Assembly (NCBI GenBank): GCA_009731375.1
Contig: BJOX01000148.1
Span: forward strand, 40,037 to 104,036
Length of the DNA stretch: 64,000 nt
Direction: 5' to 3'
Source of the DNA: Paulinella micropora
Lineage: Eukaryota > Cercozoa > Imbricatea > Euglyphida
This document shows positions 43,686 to 53,504 of this stretch, one piece after another. Below the pieces are notes generated by a model that was given only the letters and a program-made list of their open reading frames with translations, had not been told where the DNA came from and did not search any database. Each line of letters starts with the position of its first letter. The stretch's first letter is position 1. The translations under genes and the position numbers were made by a program.

Positions 43686-46600
43686 GAAAGCAAGAAAAGA
43701 AAGAGTACATGGTGGATTCGTCGAAGATATTGATGTCGGGATTACCCTCCGCGTCTGGAGTAGTGAAATAGCCAATCTGCCAGCGAGACCAAAAAGACGT
43801 ACAACACGAGCTGATGAGAGAAAGCTCGCTCTCTCGTTTCTCTAGTCTCCCCCCCCCCCCCCCCCCCTCCTCTCTCTCTCTCTACATTTATATATTTATG
43901 CACCCACATATTTAACAAAAAAATTATGAAAGCAGGAAAAGAGAAGGAAACAAAGTAATAAGGTAGATAGGTAGATAGGTAGGAAGATAGATAGATAGAT
44001 AGATATATAGATAGATAGATACAGATAGATATATATAGATAGAATAGATAGATATAGATAGATTTTGATAGATAGATAAGATAGTAGATAGATAGATATA
44101 TATATAGATAGATAGGACAGATAGATAGATATAGATAGGTAGGAAAGACCCTGAAGTTGAGGTCAAGTTCCGCATGTTGCAACAGAGTGTTATTGCGGTC
44201 GAGCGACTCGTATGTCACCTACAGCCGTTGTACGTATGTATGCAGGTGCTTGTTCGTATGCTGGATGCACGGGGCATTGAAAGTGAATGAAGGCAGGTAG
44301 TGAGGCATGAGAAAGGGAAAGGATGCAGTAGTGAGGCATAAGCAGGGAATCAAGGCGGTAATAGACGGAGAATACAGGCAGTACTTGCTACCTTGTTCAG
44401 CCAGCCTGCCATGCCGTCGCTGGTGTATTCCACGCGGCCTGCAACCACCCCCGTGAGAGCTGTCAGCAAATTCAGCTTGGGACGCAGTCTTGGCTCATCC
44501 ACAATGTGCAAAAGCCAGTTCCAATTGACAGCAGGATCAAAGCCCACGTTATACCTGAACGCAACAAATGGACAGGGTAACCAAGACGATTATCTATCTG
44601 CCTGCCTGTATTGTATCTATACTTATATCGACATATCTATCTCATCTATCCACCTTTATCTACCGAAGTCCTCCAGTCTATCGTACTTCTGGTTTGTACT
44701 TACACAGTACTGTTTTGATTTGGTATTCTAGCGTGTGTCTTAAGTCTTGCAAATGTATGTTAAAGAGAGATAGAAGCTTTGCATACATATATATATAAAT
44801 ACATATACATATACATAAACAGAGAGAGAGAGAGAAGAGAGAGAGAGGAAGAGAGAGAGAGAGAGAGAGAGGAAGAGAGAGAGAGGCACAGAGAGAGAGA
44901 GAGAGCGGTGGTGTGTTTGGCTTGATATTCCAGCTGAATCGGTGTGTGTTTGCATGTGTGTGTATGAGAGAGAGAGAAAGAAAGAAAGAAAAAAAAAGAA
45001 AAGAAAGAAAGAAAGAAAAGAAATAAAAAGAAAGAAAAGTGAGTACGCGGTGTTATATTTGGCTTGGTATTCCAGCGAGTAGGGGCCGCCAACACGCAGC
45101 TCAAAGCGCAGGGGAGGCAAAGCCAAGGACACCACTTGGCCCACAACATCGCCCTTGGCAACGGCTGTCCACTTGCTCCAGTTCGAAGCCACCATGTTAC
45201 CGTAGATTGTGTAGAAGTATTTGACCTGAAAGAAGTGGGGTCCGGTAGGCAGAACCGGGGTCTATCTTTCTATCTATCCTATCCTATCCTATCCTATCCT
45301 ATCTAATCTAATCTTATCTAATCCAGTCCAATCTAATCTAATCTAATCTATCTATCACCTACCTATCTCCGATCTACCAACCTACATATCTATCTCCGAT
45401 CTACCCACCTACCAACCAACCTACCTATCTATCTATCTACCTATCTATCTATTTACATATATGGCCATCTATAAGTCTGTCAATCCATAGTAATAGTAGC
45501 AGTACTAGTCTGATATAGAAGAAAAAATAATAAAATGCGAGGGGTGATAGACGCACGCTCAAACGTACATGCTATACATACATGCAGACAAAGCTACGTT
45601 CAAACATGCATACATAGCTATGTTCATAGCAAACTAATACGTACATTACTTAAACAAACATACGCATCCATCCATCCATCCAACTGTCTTTCTACATATC
45701 TGTCTATCTGCCATCTATCTTCTCTTTAAATCTCTCTATATATACATATATATGCATTGTATATATATATCTGTGAATATATCACTCTACAGTCAATCAA
45801 TCAATCTATTATATCTATCCGTCTGCCTTTCTATCTATATCTATCCATATATCTACGTCTAGAGCGAGAAAGAAACCTCGAAACCATGAAAAGTAGGCAA
45901 GGGGGCCGTGAACTCATGTCTCAGTGTGATTATGTCGCCTTTGCGGTCAAAGACTACGCCATCGAACGACGCGTGCACTGCGGCAGGCATGCTGCAAGGG
46001 CGCAGCTGTAGGCTCCTATGTAAATGGATAGATGGATGGATAGATATCTATCTGTCTATCTATTCATCTATCTATCTATCTATCTACCTATGGCATATTA
46101 CATTACATTACATGACATTACACGGCATTATATTACATTACGTTACATTTAACATTACATCACATGACATATACATTACATTTACATTACATTACATACA
46201 GCATGCATGAATACATCATAATTTGCAGCATGCATGAATACATCATAATTTGCAACATGCATACACAAACATTTTACGTGATACGTAAGCGTCTCAGACA
46301 AATGCAACTTACCTACCACCAGATGTAGTTAGTAGTAGTAGTAGTAGTAGTAGTAGTAAATCAATAGATTTTTGAGCTAACGATTTGTATGGATGACCAG
46401 AGGTTAAATTTCTTAACTTCATTATCTATCTTCTCTATCTATATCTCTCACTGTCCCTCCCGCCCCCCCCCTCCCCCCCTCTCTCTCTCTCTCTCTCTCT
46501 CCTATCTATCTTTCTATCTACCTATCTATCTATCTATCTATTTACTGTCCATCGATAGATAGATAGACAGATAGATACAGATAGATAGATAGATAGATAT

Positions 46601-47289
46601 AGATAGATAGATAGATAGATAGACAGACAAACCTCGAGAAGAAGTCGACGCGGCGGACCCAGCTGACCGAGGGACCGAAGAAATCATTGTCATACCTGAG
46701 ATCACAAACCAGCAGTGGATCGCAAAAAATGGAGATCTCTCTCTCTCTCTCTCTACACACGCTCTCTCTCTCTCTCTTCCTCTTTCTCTCGATCTCTCTC
46801 TCATATATCTCTCTCTCTTTCTTGGAAGGAAAATAAAAAGGAGGGAGAAAGTAGGAGAAAGGCCTAATTTCTCCTTTTATTTTCCCTTTCCTTCTCCAAT
46901 CTTTTGTTGCTTCGCCCTTTCTTTTCACCATCTTTTGTCTCATCCTGCGAAGTAATTGCGGTTTTCTTCCTTCTCTTAGAGTCTACTCTGTTCTTTTCCC
47001 TTATTCATTTCCATTCCCTGTCCCCTTCTTATCCTCTTCTGCTTCTTCTGCTGCTTAACTTTTTTCCTTTTCTCCTTCCTCTTCGTCCTTTACTCCTGTT
47101 TCTGTTTTCTTTCTCGCCAGCGACGGCATTTGCGCAGTAAAGAGCTTACAGGTCGCACTGATTGATCGGCCAAGCGGTTTCTAGAGCTCGGAACTTGGCG
47201 GCGAGGGCTGCGCCTTCGACAGTCGAGTTTATGTCGAACTGGCATTTGCAGGTGGAAATGGAAAAGGCTGCTAAGAGCAGAAACCACAT
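36391..47289 (-). CDS. type I membrane protein with two degenerate M23 peptidase domains (22 exons)
   Basis: Exons, in order: 47150-47289, 46633-46695, 45877-46015, 45047-45225, 44392-44554, 44150-44218, 43709-43776, 43504-43553, 43230-43390, 42894-42989, 42668-42743, 41970-42138, 41670-41790, 40944-41091, 40674-40759, 39446-39607, 39068-39193, 38330-38505, 37800-37869, 37538-37640, 37008-37220, 36391-36773. All 21 introns are GT-AG and the sum is 986 codons plus TAG. Residues 1-16 are a signal peptide (MWFLLLAAFSIS) and 934-954 a membrane helix (AAIVVASIVSFVVLVIVVYY) with a short basic, Ser-rich cytosolic tail. Two similar halves each carry an M23/LytM-like domain (about 75-165 and 385-500), e.g. 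YSHLGSISVKVGDVVSQGQM. The catalytic HxH is PLR (152-154) and SLR (494-496), so it should be inactive; carbohydrate or peptide binding is possible. Host gene, not a transposon. Confidence 0.85.
36895..37007. repeat. (GATA)n-type microsatellite in intron 21
   Basis: AGATAGACAGATAGATAG-type repeats grade into GATTA-type repeats. A (GT)n run lies just before, at 36855-36873. Confidence 0.9.
37221..37537. repeat. (GATA/GATG)n repeat filling intron 20
   Basis: Nearly the whole intron is imperfect GATA/GATG repeat. In gene orientation it is CTAT/CATC. Confidence 0.85.
38506..38594. repeat. (GATA)n microsatellite in intron 17
   Basis: GATA arrays with GAGA interruptions directly adjoin the dispersed repeat at 38595. 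Confidence 0.9.
38595..39036. repeat. 442-bp dispersed repeat, copy 1 (SINE-like?)
   Basis: It begins TGTTTAATCTATGGGCGTGG and ends CCCCCCGG, embedded in GATA repeats. It is about 98% identical to 39859-40301. It contains a hairpin ACCAACCAC...GTGGTTGGT (about 38687-38712). The early GTGGCTTAGCTTG loosely resembles a pol III A box, but no convincing B box was found, so the class is uncertain. It lies within intron 17 of the M23-like gene. Confidence 0.7.
39194..39445. repeat. (GATA)n repeat filling intron 16
   Basis: This is imperfect GATA/GATG/GGTA repeat, perfect at about 39386-39417. Confidence 0.9.
39859..40301. repeat. 442-bp dispersed repeat, copy 2
   Basis: Same orientation as copy 1 and again bordered on both sides by GATA arrays (39770-39858 and 40303-40450). 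It lies in intron 15. Only about eight differences from copy 1 were noticed. Confidence 0.7.
41103..41200. repeat. (GA)n microsatellite in intron 13
   Basis: This is an almost pure GA array of about 95 bp. Confidence 0.95.
43965..44149. repeat. (GATA)n repeat in intron 6
   Basis: Imperfect GATA/TATA repeat is preceded by a C run (43850-43867) and a CT array. Confidence 0.9.
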
Positions 47290-48334
47290 TGAAAAGATGG
47301 AAACCTCGCCGTCTTGGAACTCTTCAAGTTCAACTTTTGTTGGTCTATGGTACCGTGGTTCGGGTCTTGAAGGTTTTAAACAATATACCGCTCCGCTCGT
47401 CCGAAAGAAACGGCCTAGCCCGATGTCCGTTCAGCGGTTTTTCTCCCAGTGTAAAATATACTCCCAGTGTAAATCCAGTGTAAAATACACTCCCAAATGT
47501 AAATAAAAACCTTCTGCATTTATAAACACCGTAAAACCCAACGAAAGAAAAAGGTCCGCAACTTCCTTGTTCAGGAAACATTTTGATAAATGTTCGTGTA
47601 AATAAATCCGCCTTCTTGCGTCCGAAAAGTTACGTTTACGAAACACCGTAAAACCCAACGAAAGAAAAAGGTCAGCCAAGTTTGAATTGTTCGAATCCAA
47701 TTTCTTGCCCCGTCCAAACGTGATTTGAAGTTTCATGTTTGGGACATCCACCTCGGTTGCGACTGCACATGCCAAGGTTACCCATCTTGTCTTTTACGTC
47801 TGTCTTTCTCTGTGTCTGTCTGTCTGTATTTCTGTCTTCAGAACGAGAGATGCTGAAGGTTCGAACGTATGCTGGCTGTCCTTCTTTCTGCCAAAACACC
47901 TGTCTGTCTTCTTCTTCGCTTTTATTGAGAGAACAATTTTACAATCGGGCTCAGGGAACGTCCACGTGAAAAGTATAGCTAGTAAATATCTAAGGTGGAA
48001 ACCTAGTTATTCAGTTGATCGTATTAAAGGAAAATATTAAATTTGTATTTAGCGGCTCAGTATTATATATATCTAGTATTAATATTATTAATATTAATAT
48101 CTATGTTTAGATATATTCAGTAGTGATAATATTATAATATGATATGAATATATATGTTACTGTAAAAGTGTAGTAGTTTATGTCTGGCGGCCCCCCCTCT
48201 CTTTTCTTTTTCGTGAGAAAAAGTGAAAGAGAGAGGATGAAGTTGGGGCTGTGTGTGGTTGACCATATACGTTGGCTGATCCGGGGAGTTCTCCTTCAAG
48301 TAGCAGACAGGGGAGCAAACTTGTTGTTCCATCG
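47290..48334. other. spacer between M23-like gene and LINE
   Basis: No gene was recognised. A 33-bp direct repeat starting AAACACCGTAAAACCC occurs at 47525-47557 and 47641-47673, and the word CTCCCAGTGTAAA recurs near 47446-47500. An AT-rich, hairpin-prone part lies at 48060-48150. The proximal few hundred bases would hold the promoter of the M23-like gene. Confidence 0.5.
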
Positions 48335-49665
48335 TTTTTTTTTTTTTTTTTGCGAGTGTTTATATTTATAGATATTATGATGTTTGTTGATGTTTGAGTA
48401 GGTATGTCATTAGTGCTGTTTTGAATGGTTTTATTTTTGTTTCATCTGTTATATTTTTTGGGATTGATTTCCATTGATCAGCGAAGATCTTGGTGAGATA
48501 TGGGTCTTTGTGATTGACAAAGAGGCTGCTTTTAGTTGAGTATCGCGTTTTGTATGAATGTATGGTATTGATTGGGGTAAAGGTGTTATTGTGGAGTGGT
48601 CTGTTGAGGTGTTTTTTAGGGTAAATGAATGGGTGATTTTCTATGCATACACGGAGTGTATATAGGTGGGTGATGTCAAGTAGTTTCAGTTGGTTTAGTA
48701 TTGGTTTGGTGTGCGCGCGGTAATGTGTTTTTGCAATTATTCTGATTATTTTTTATTGTATTTTTATGAGTGGTTGTATGTATTTCTTTTTGTTGTCATG
48801 CGTCCTCCAGATGGAGATGTTTTGTATGAGGTGTGGGTATATGTGTGTGTAGTATAATTGTTTCATGGTTTTTATGTCTAGATATATTTTAGCATAAAGC
48901 AATGAGTTGATTGTGGGTTGGAGTTTACGGATTATGTAATTGATGTGTTGATCATATTTAAGGTTGTGTTGTAGTGTTATTCCCAGGAGTTTTGCATGTT
49001 TGCATTGCTCGAGGGTGTGGTTGTTTATTGTTATTGTGATATCTTGTTTTGTTTTGTGAAAAATTGTGTATGTTGTTTTTGTTGGGTTCGGTACTAGGTT
49101 ATTAGAGTGGAAGTAATTTATTAATTTTGTTATTTCTATTTGTGTTTTTTGTTGTAGGTCTGTGGGAGTTTTGGATGTTATTATGAGTGTTGTGTCGTCT
49201 GCATATGTATATACTGTTCCTTGTTGTATGATATTGATTATGTCATTGATATAGAGTAGGAAAAAGGTAGTTGATAATGTGCTTCCTTGTGGTATGCCGT
49301 GTGTGATGGTGCGTTTGTAAGATTTACCATATTGTGTGTGGACCTCTTGGGTGCGGTTCGAGAAGTAGGATGCAAAGAATTGGACTGTTTCTTCGTTGAA
49401 ATTAAAATTTCGCCGAAGTTTGTCCAGTAGCTTTGAATGCTCTACTGTGTCGTACGCTTTTGAGAGGTCCACATACAATGCTAGCACTAATTCTTCTTTG
49501 TCTTTATGTTTTTGTATTTGGTTTATTATTGTTTGGATTGTCATGGTTGTGTTTGAGTTAGGTCGGAATGCGTATTGTGTGTGTGATATTATGTTATGTT
49601 TTGTTAGGTGGTCCATTATTTGTTTATTTATTATCGTGTCAAACACTTTAGCTATTATCGTGTCT
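48335..49665 (-). mobile_element. 5'-truncated non-LTR retrotransposon (LINE)
   Basis: In element orientation it ends in a run of 17 A (48335-48351 are T on the plus strand), preceded by about 400 bp of 3' noncoding sequence and the RT ORF 48753-49646. The 5' end is cut near 49665, where CT/TGTC repeats begin. That is the usual product of incomplete target-primed reverse transcription. Confidence 0.8.
48753..49646 (-). CDS. LINE reverse transcriptase, C-terminal two thirds
   Basis: These are 297 codons without a break. Motifs: QYAFRPNSNTTM, LALYVDLSKAYDTV (motif A), HGIPQGSTLSTTFFLLYIND (motif B), TYADDTTLII (catalytic ADD), and LGITLQHNLKYDQH. The type is Jockey/I-like. The N-terminal RT and endonuclease parts are missing because of 5' truncation. 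Base composition is far more AT-rich than the neighbouring host genes. Confidence 0.9.
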   Translation of the reverse strand: MFDTIINKQIMDHLTKHNIISHTQYAFRPNSNTTMTIQTIINQIQKHKDKEELVLALYVDLSKAYDTVEHSKLLDKLRRNFNFNEETVQFFASYFSNRTQEVHTQYGKSYKRTITHGIPQGSTLSTTFFLLYINDIINIIQQGTVYTYADDTTLIITSKTPTDLQQKTQIEITKLINYFHSNNLVPNPTKTTYTIFHKTKQDITITINNHTLEQCKHAKLLGITLQHNLKYDQHINYIIRKLQPTINSLLYAKIYLDIKTMKQLYYTHIYPHLIQNISIWRTHDNKKKYIQPLIKIQ

Positions 49666-49858
49666 CTCTGTCTGTCTCTCTGTCTGTCTGTGTCTGTCTG
49701 TCTGTGTCTCTCTGTCTGTGTCTGGCTGCCTGTCTGTGTCTGTCTCTGTCTGTCTGTCTCTGTCTGTCGTCTGTCTGTCTGTCTGTCTGTCTACCTGTCT
49801 ACCTACCTACCTACCTACCTACCCATCTACCTACCTCCCTACCTACCCACCTAACTCG

Positions 49859-49892
<34 letters not shown>

Positions 49893-50815
49893 TTTCCTTT
49901 TTTTCTTTCCTCCCTCTGAGCCCCCTGAGCTCGGGTGGCTCAAAGAACAGGGGATGGGCAAGCTACCAAAAAAAATGAAACGCCTCAACTAAGCACCCCA
50001 ATGCCGGACGCCCCACCCCCTCTTCTCCCTTGTCGAGACTCCTGCTGAACAAGTACATTTCTTTTTAGTACTTTCTTGATGGCGCAAAATATGGCGGCTT
50101 GGCGGTTTGTGCACGTTTCCTTGCTTTTCTGGCAATGCTGCCTTTTTCGGCCATATCATTCCAAGCACAAACATACGCAAATTTAGCGACAAATTTTGTG
50201 CAAAAAAAAGAAGAGAGAAAAAGAAAGAGAAAAATCCTGTGTGAAGAAAAATGGGAGAGGGAACGGAGGGAAGAGTGCAGAGGGAGGGAAGAGAGAGTGG
50301 AGAGGGAGGAAAACCCTCCCCTTCCCCTCTTTCGTTTGTTTAAAGGGGAAGAGAGAGAGGGGCGTCCCCCTTCTCTTCCCCTTCCCCCTTTTTCCTCTGC
50401 TCCCCTTTTTCTCCCCCCTCCCCCTTATCTTCCCTCTCTCCCCTCCCTCCGAAGGGGGAGGGGTAAAAAACTTGTCATTTGCGCAACAAAAAAATTTTGG
50501 CGCAAAGTTTTGCACGCCAGTATGATACGACCGGAAAAGGCAGTGCTCCGGGTTTTCCTGTAGAGCTGCCTTTTTTTAGCTATATCACTCCCAAAGTTAC
50601 ACAATATCACCCCCCTTCCTTTTCCCTTCTCCGTTGTTGAGACTTTTTAAAGTACTCTCCTGACTTTCCCTGCCTCTTCCCTCTCCCTCTCCTAGTTCTC
50701 AGTGCTAACTGTAAAGGCTTTGTCGAGCTTTAATAAAAGAAAGTTCGCACATTCCTGGCGCGCCCTCCCTCCCCTCCTCCTTTCCTCTCCTGCTCCCTGT
50801 TCTCGGACGTTGTGC
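49666..50815. other. pyrimidine-repeat and spacer region
   Basis: TGTC/CTAC/CT arrays run to about 49910. Then comes a spacer with a G/A-rich and C/T-rich pair at 50215-50460 and no recognised gene. The phrase CTGCCTTTTT...ATATCA occurs twice (about 50138 and 50568). Confidence 0.5.
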
Positions 50816-52287
50816 TCAAGGAGCAAGGGAGAGGGGAAGGGGAAAGGTGAATGGCGCAGAAGCTACAAACCTAGATTCTCTCGGACTCGTGTGGCTTTGC
50901 TTATCAAACCAGCGCTCAATCCGAGCGGCAAGGCTTGCTCGACCAAGCCACGACCCGTGAAAGCCCGGCTCCATGTGGGTAAAACTCTGTGGGAACATTG
51001 TTTGCATGTAGGGCAGATCGTAGTAGGTTAGGGGGTCCTTTGCCGAAAGCAGGAAGAGAATGCTCGGGGAGTCCAGAAGATTGTGAGAGCAGTGAGGCCA
51101 GAAACAGAAGCGATAGGGCAGAAACTTAAAATAGCAACGACCTAGCTTTTCGTGCATCAGAAAAGCTGCGAAAAGCCTGGATACCCAGGGGTTCGAGGAC
51201 CCGCCGCGCAGTGTCAGGATCGACAGGATCTGTGAGAACGGCTGGCAGACTGCCCCGTACGCCAGCGTGCAGGCAGACACCGTAAGCACAGGCTCAATCA
51301 GGACGCAAGAACGGACGCGGTAGCCACCGCCATACTTGTGCAGGAAACCATGACTCACCACAGCCCCTAGAGACCAGCCCACAATACTAATTTCCCTGAT
51401 TCCCAAGCTTTGCAAGTAGGCGTGTAGTCGAGCCAAGAATCTGTCGAGGGTAACGCCCGAGCTGGTCGCGGTGAGTTCGCCAAAGTACCAAAGCGGAGCA
51501 AAGACGGGCGCCACCACCACCTCACCGGCGGGGATTGCTCGTAGCAAGTTCCAGATCGCTGCAAACTTGCAGGTGGCGCCGTGGAAGAGCAGGACGACAC
51601 GTGAGCCTGGGCGCACAGGTCCCCGAATGACAAGAGGAAAATCCGCGTCGCGGGCCTGCCAGACCACTTGGCCCTTCCAGCAGACGTAGGCGCACAGAAG
51701 CGAGTCCAAGGCGTACATCACGCGATTGGTGATCCAGGGCAAGTCCAGAGCGTGGGGTCGCATCTCCCAAATGGAAGAGAAACTGCGGGCGGGCTCGCGG
51801 CGACGCGGGAAGTGACGCCTCACTGCTGCCAACAGCTTCCCCGCCAAGGCTAGCTTCCTTTTCCGCGCCTGCGCCCCGCCCCTGCCAGCGCACAGAATGT
51901 CACAGAACACTTGGCGCAGTTCCTGATCTGAGCACACCGCCAAGGCGCGAAAGTTGACAAGAGGAGCCACGGCAGCCTCGATCTGTTGCGCGTCTGCTTT
52001 CCGGAAAAATTCCAAGCACGATAGTATATCAAGATCGCTTGGATTGCTATGGCNNNNNNNNNNCGATCGCTTGGAGTGCGCTCAGTCCTCCAGTGTTCGA
52101 TCATCCTACGATGGGCAGACCTAATATAGCTCTTCCATGCCAACTCACAAATCAGCCAGCCCATGAGCGTGGCCCACGCCAAGAGCCTGAGCAACGCCGA
52201 GGAAGAAGACGAAACTAAGAAATACACGTCCGACAAGACCAGAAACAACGTCAGCCCAAGCGACAACCCCTCGTACAGACCCGCCAT
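50816..52287 (-). CDS. membrane-anchored alpha/beta hydrolase
   Basis: This is a single-exon gene. The ATG at 52287 starts MAGLYEGLSLGLTLFLVLSD. Two hydrophobic segments (LSLGLTLFLVLSDVYFLV and LLRLLAWATLMGWLICELAW) precede a Lys/Arg-rich part. The hydrolase fold follows: LLFHGATCKF (oxyanion HG), the nucleophile elbow GWSLG with catalytic Ser, acid Asp in LLSAKDPL, and His in PGFHGSW. It is probably a lipase- or esterase-type enzyme on a membrane; the substrate is unknown. The stop is TGA. A gap (52054-52063) interrupts it, but CCAAGCGATC is duplicated across the gap and merging gives an open frame (RTPSDLDILSCLEFF). An upstream in-frame ATG exists at 52353. Confidence 0.82.
52054..52063. 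other. assembly gap (10 N), probably false
   Basis: GATCGCTTGG occurs on both sides. Collapsing it restores the hydrolase reading frame. Confidence 0.85.
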
Positions 52288-52616
52288 GGCCGCAGATTTC
52301 CAACAGAAAGAGAAAGGGCCAGGGAGAGGGAAGAACTCTTTAATAAAAAACAACTATATTGGTAATAGTAACTAAAAAAGAGAGAGAGGAAAGGAAGCTA
52401 TTTGAGATGGAAACAATAATTGAAGAGGAGGTTCTCGCGGGAGTCCCCCCGACAGCAAACGATCACCGCCCGTGTGCTCTCGCCAATTCTGAATTGGAGA
52501 CAATAGCGCTGTCGAGGGGCATGGCCGACCACGAGTCCCGCCTATCCAAGTGGCGGCGGTGTGTTTTTGTTTAGCTCTCCTGCTTCGGCCCGTCAGGCTG
52601 TGCGTTCGCAGTAGCA
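52288..52616. promoter_or_regulatory. divergent intergenic region
   Basis: About 330 bp lie between the start of the hydrolase (minus) and the start of the membrane-protein frame (plus). It should contain both promoters. No TATA box or other element was identified with confidence. Confidence 0.4.
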
Positions 52617-53294
52617 ATGTTTAACGATGCACATGCCAACTGGAAAATGACTGGACTGGAGTCTATCCTCTGGGTTTCGATTCCGTGCATGATTCTTCAG
52701 GTTTTGTGCTTTATCGGGGGGATTCGCCTGTCTGTAAAACTGGGATTTCTCATCATGGGCAACTGTTCGTCCATGAGAAAGAAGGAAGCGCTTTTAAGCA
52801 ACTGGTCCAATACCGCCATCTGCGGCGCTCTGCTCTTTACCATCACCTTTGCTATGCTTCCCGCTCTGCCGAAAAACGACTGACTGCAATCTTCTTTCAT
52901 CACACAATATTACGTGCTCTGGACGTGGATGGCATCGGGCAACACGTGGTTTGCTCTTATGCTCAGTGGCGTAGCCTCGCTGTTTCTCGGAGCGTACGAC
53001 GAAAAGGAGTAGTTGCAGTTTATGGCTCGTTTCCAGACACCGCTTGGGGCACCCGTATTTACCACTCTCCTGTGCATTATGTTTCTCTATATGTCTGCCC
53101 CTCTGTATGTGTGTGAGGTGTACGGAAAAGTGGCGGGAGGCACGGTTTGCCTGATCTGGCCCTTTGGCATTTTCGGAGTAGTCAATAAAGGTTGGCAGAT
53201 GGCTTTCTGGCACCCTATTGAGTTACAAAACCCCCCGCCCCCACCGTCAGGGTTGCAACTTCCTGACGGGAAAGACTGTGTGAACTGTATGTGA
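52617..53294 (+). pseudogene. polytopic membrane protein frame with two in-frame stops
   Basis: One frame runs for 225 codons from the ATG at 52617 to a TGA at 53292-53294, interrupted by TGA at 52881-52883 and TAG at 53010-53012. There is no frameshift. The three parts all look like parts of one membrane protein: ILWVSIPCMILQVLCFIGGI, AICGALLFTITFAMLPAL, then NTWFALMLSGVASLFLGAY, then VFTTLLCIMFLYMSAPLYVC and TVCLIWPFGIFGVV. No GT-AG intron that removes the stops in frame was found. It is a pseudogene, a gene with sequence errors, or a gene that uses stop readthrough. Family not recognised. Confidence 0.5.
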
Positions 53295-53504
53295 TACGGC
53301 CGAAAAAGACAACAAAGGTGTTTTTACTTGGTTTAAATAAACAACTAGGTTTTGCATATATTTTTTTGTTCCTTTCTTCTAGCTTCTGCACGGGCTGCGT
53401 GGCGGGCGCGCAGAGGGGAGGGGGGGGGGGGGGGGGGGGGGGGGTTTTCCCCCCCNNNNNNNNNNCTGACGGGTAGGAGGAGGGAGGGGAAAATATAAAA
53501 ACCA
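53295..53504. other. spacer with poly-G/poly-C and assembly gap 53456-53465
   Basis: About 27 G (53418-53444), then TTTT and a C run, directly precede the gap. This is probably a contig-end artefact. Confidence 0.8.

Noticed and set aside
49608-49978. Open frames in the TGTC/CTAC array
   Set aside because: They are translations of simple repeats.
52617-53294. Reassigned stop codons in the nuclear code
   Set aside because: The best-supported genes end at TAG (M23-like) and TGA (hydrolase), and different stop triplets interrupt different genes. No triplet is used consistently as sense.
53013-53294. Tiny intron (25 nt, GT-AG at about 52998-53022) removing the TAG in the membrane-protein frame
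   Set aside because: Its length is not a multiple of three and would break the downstream frame, and the confirmed introns nearby are mostly far longer.
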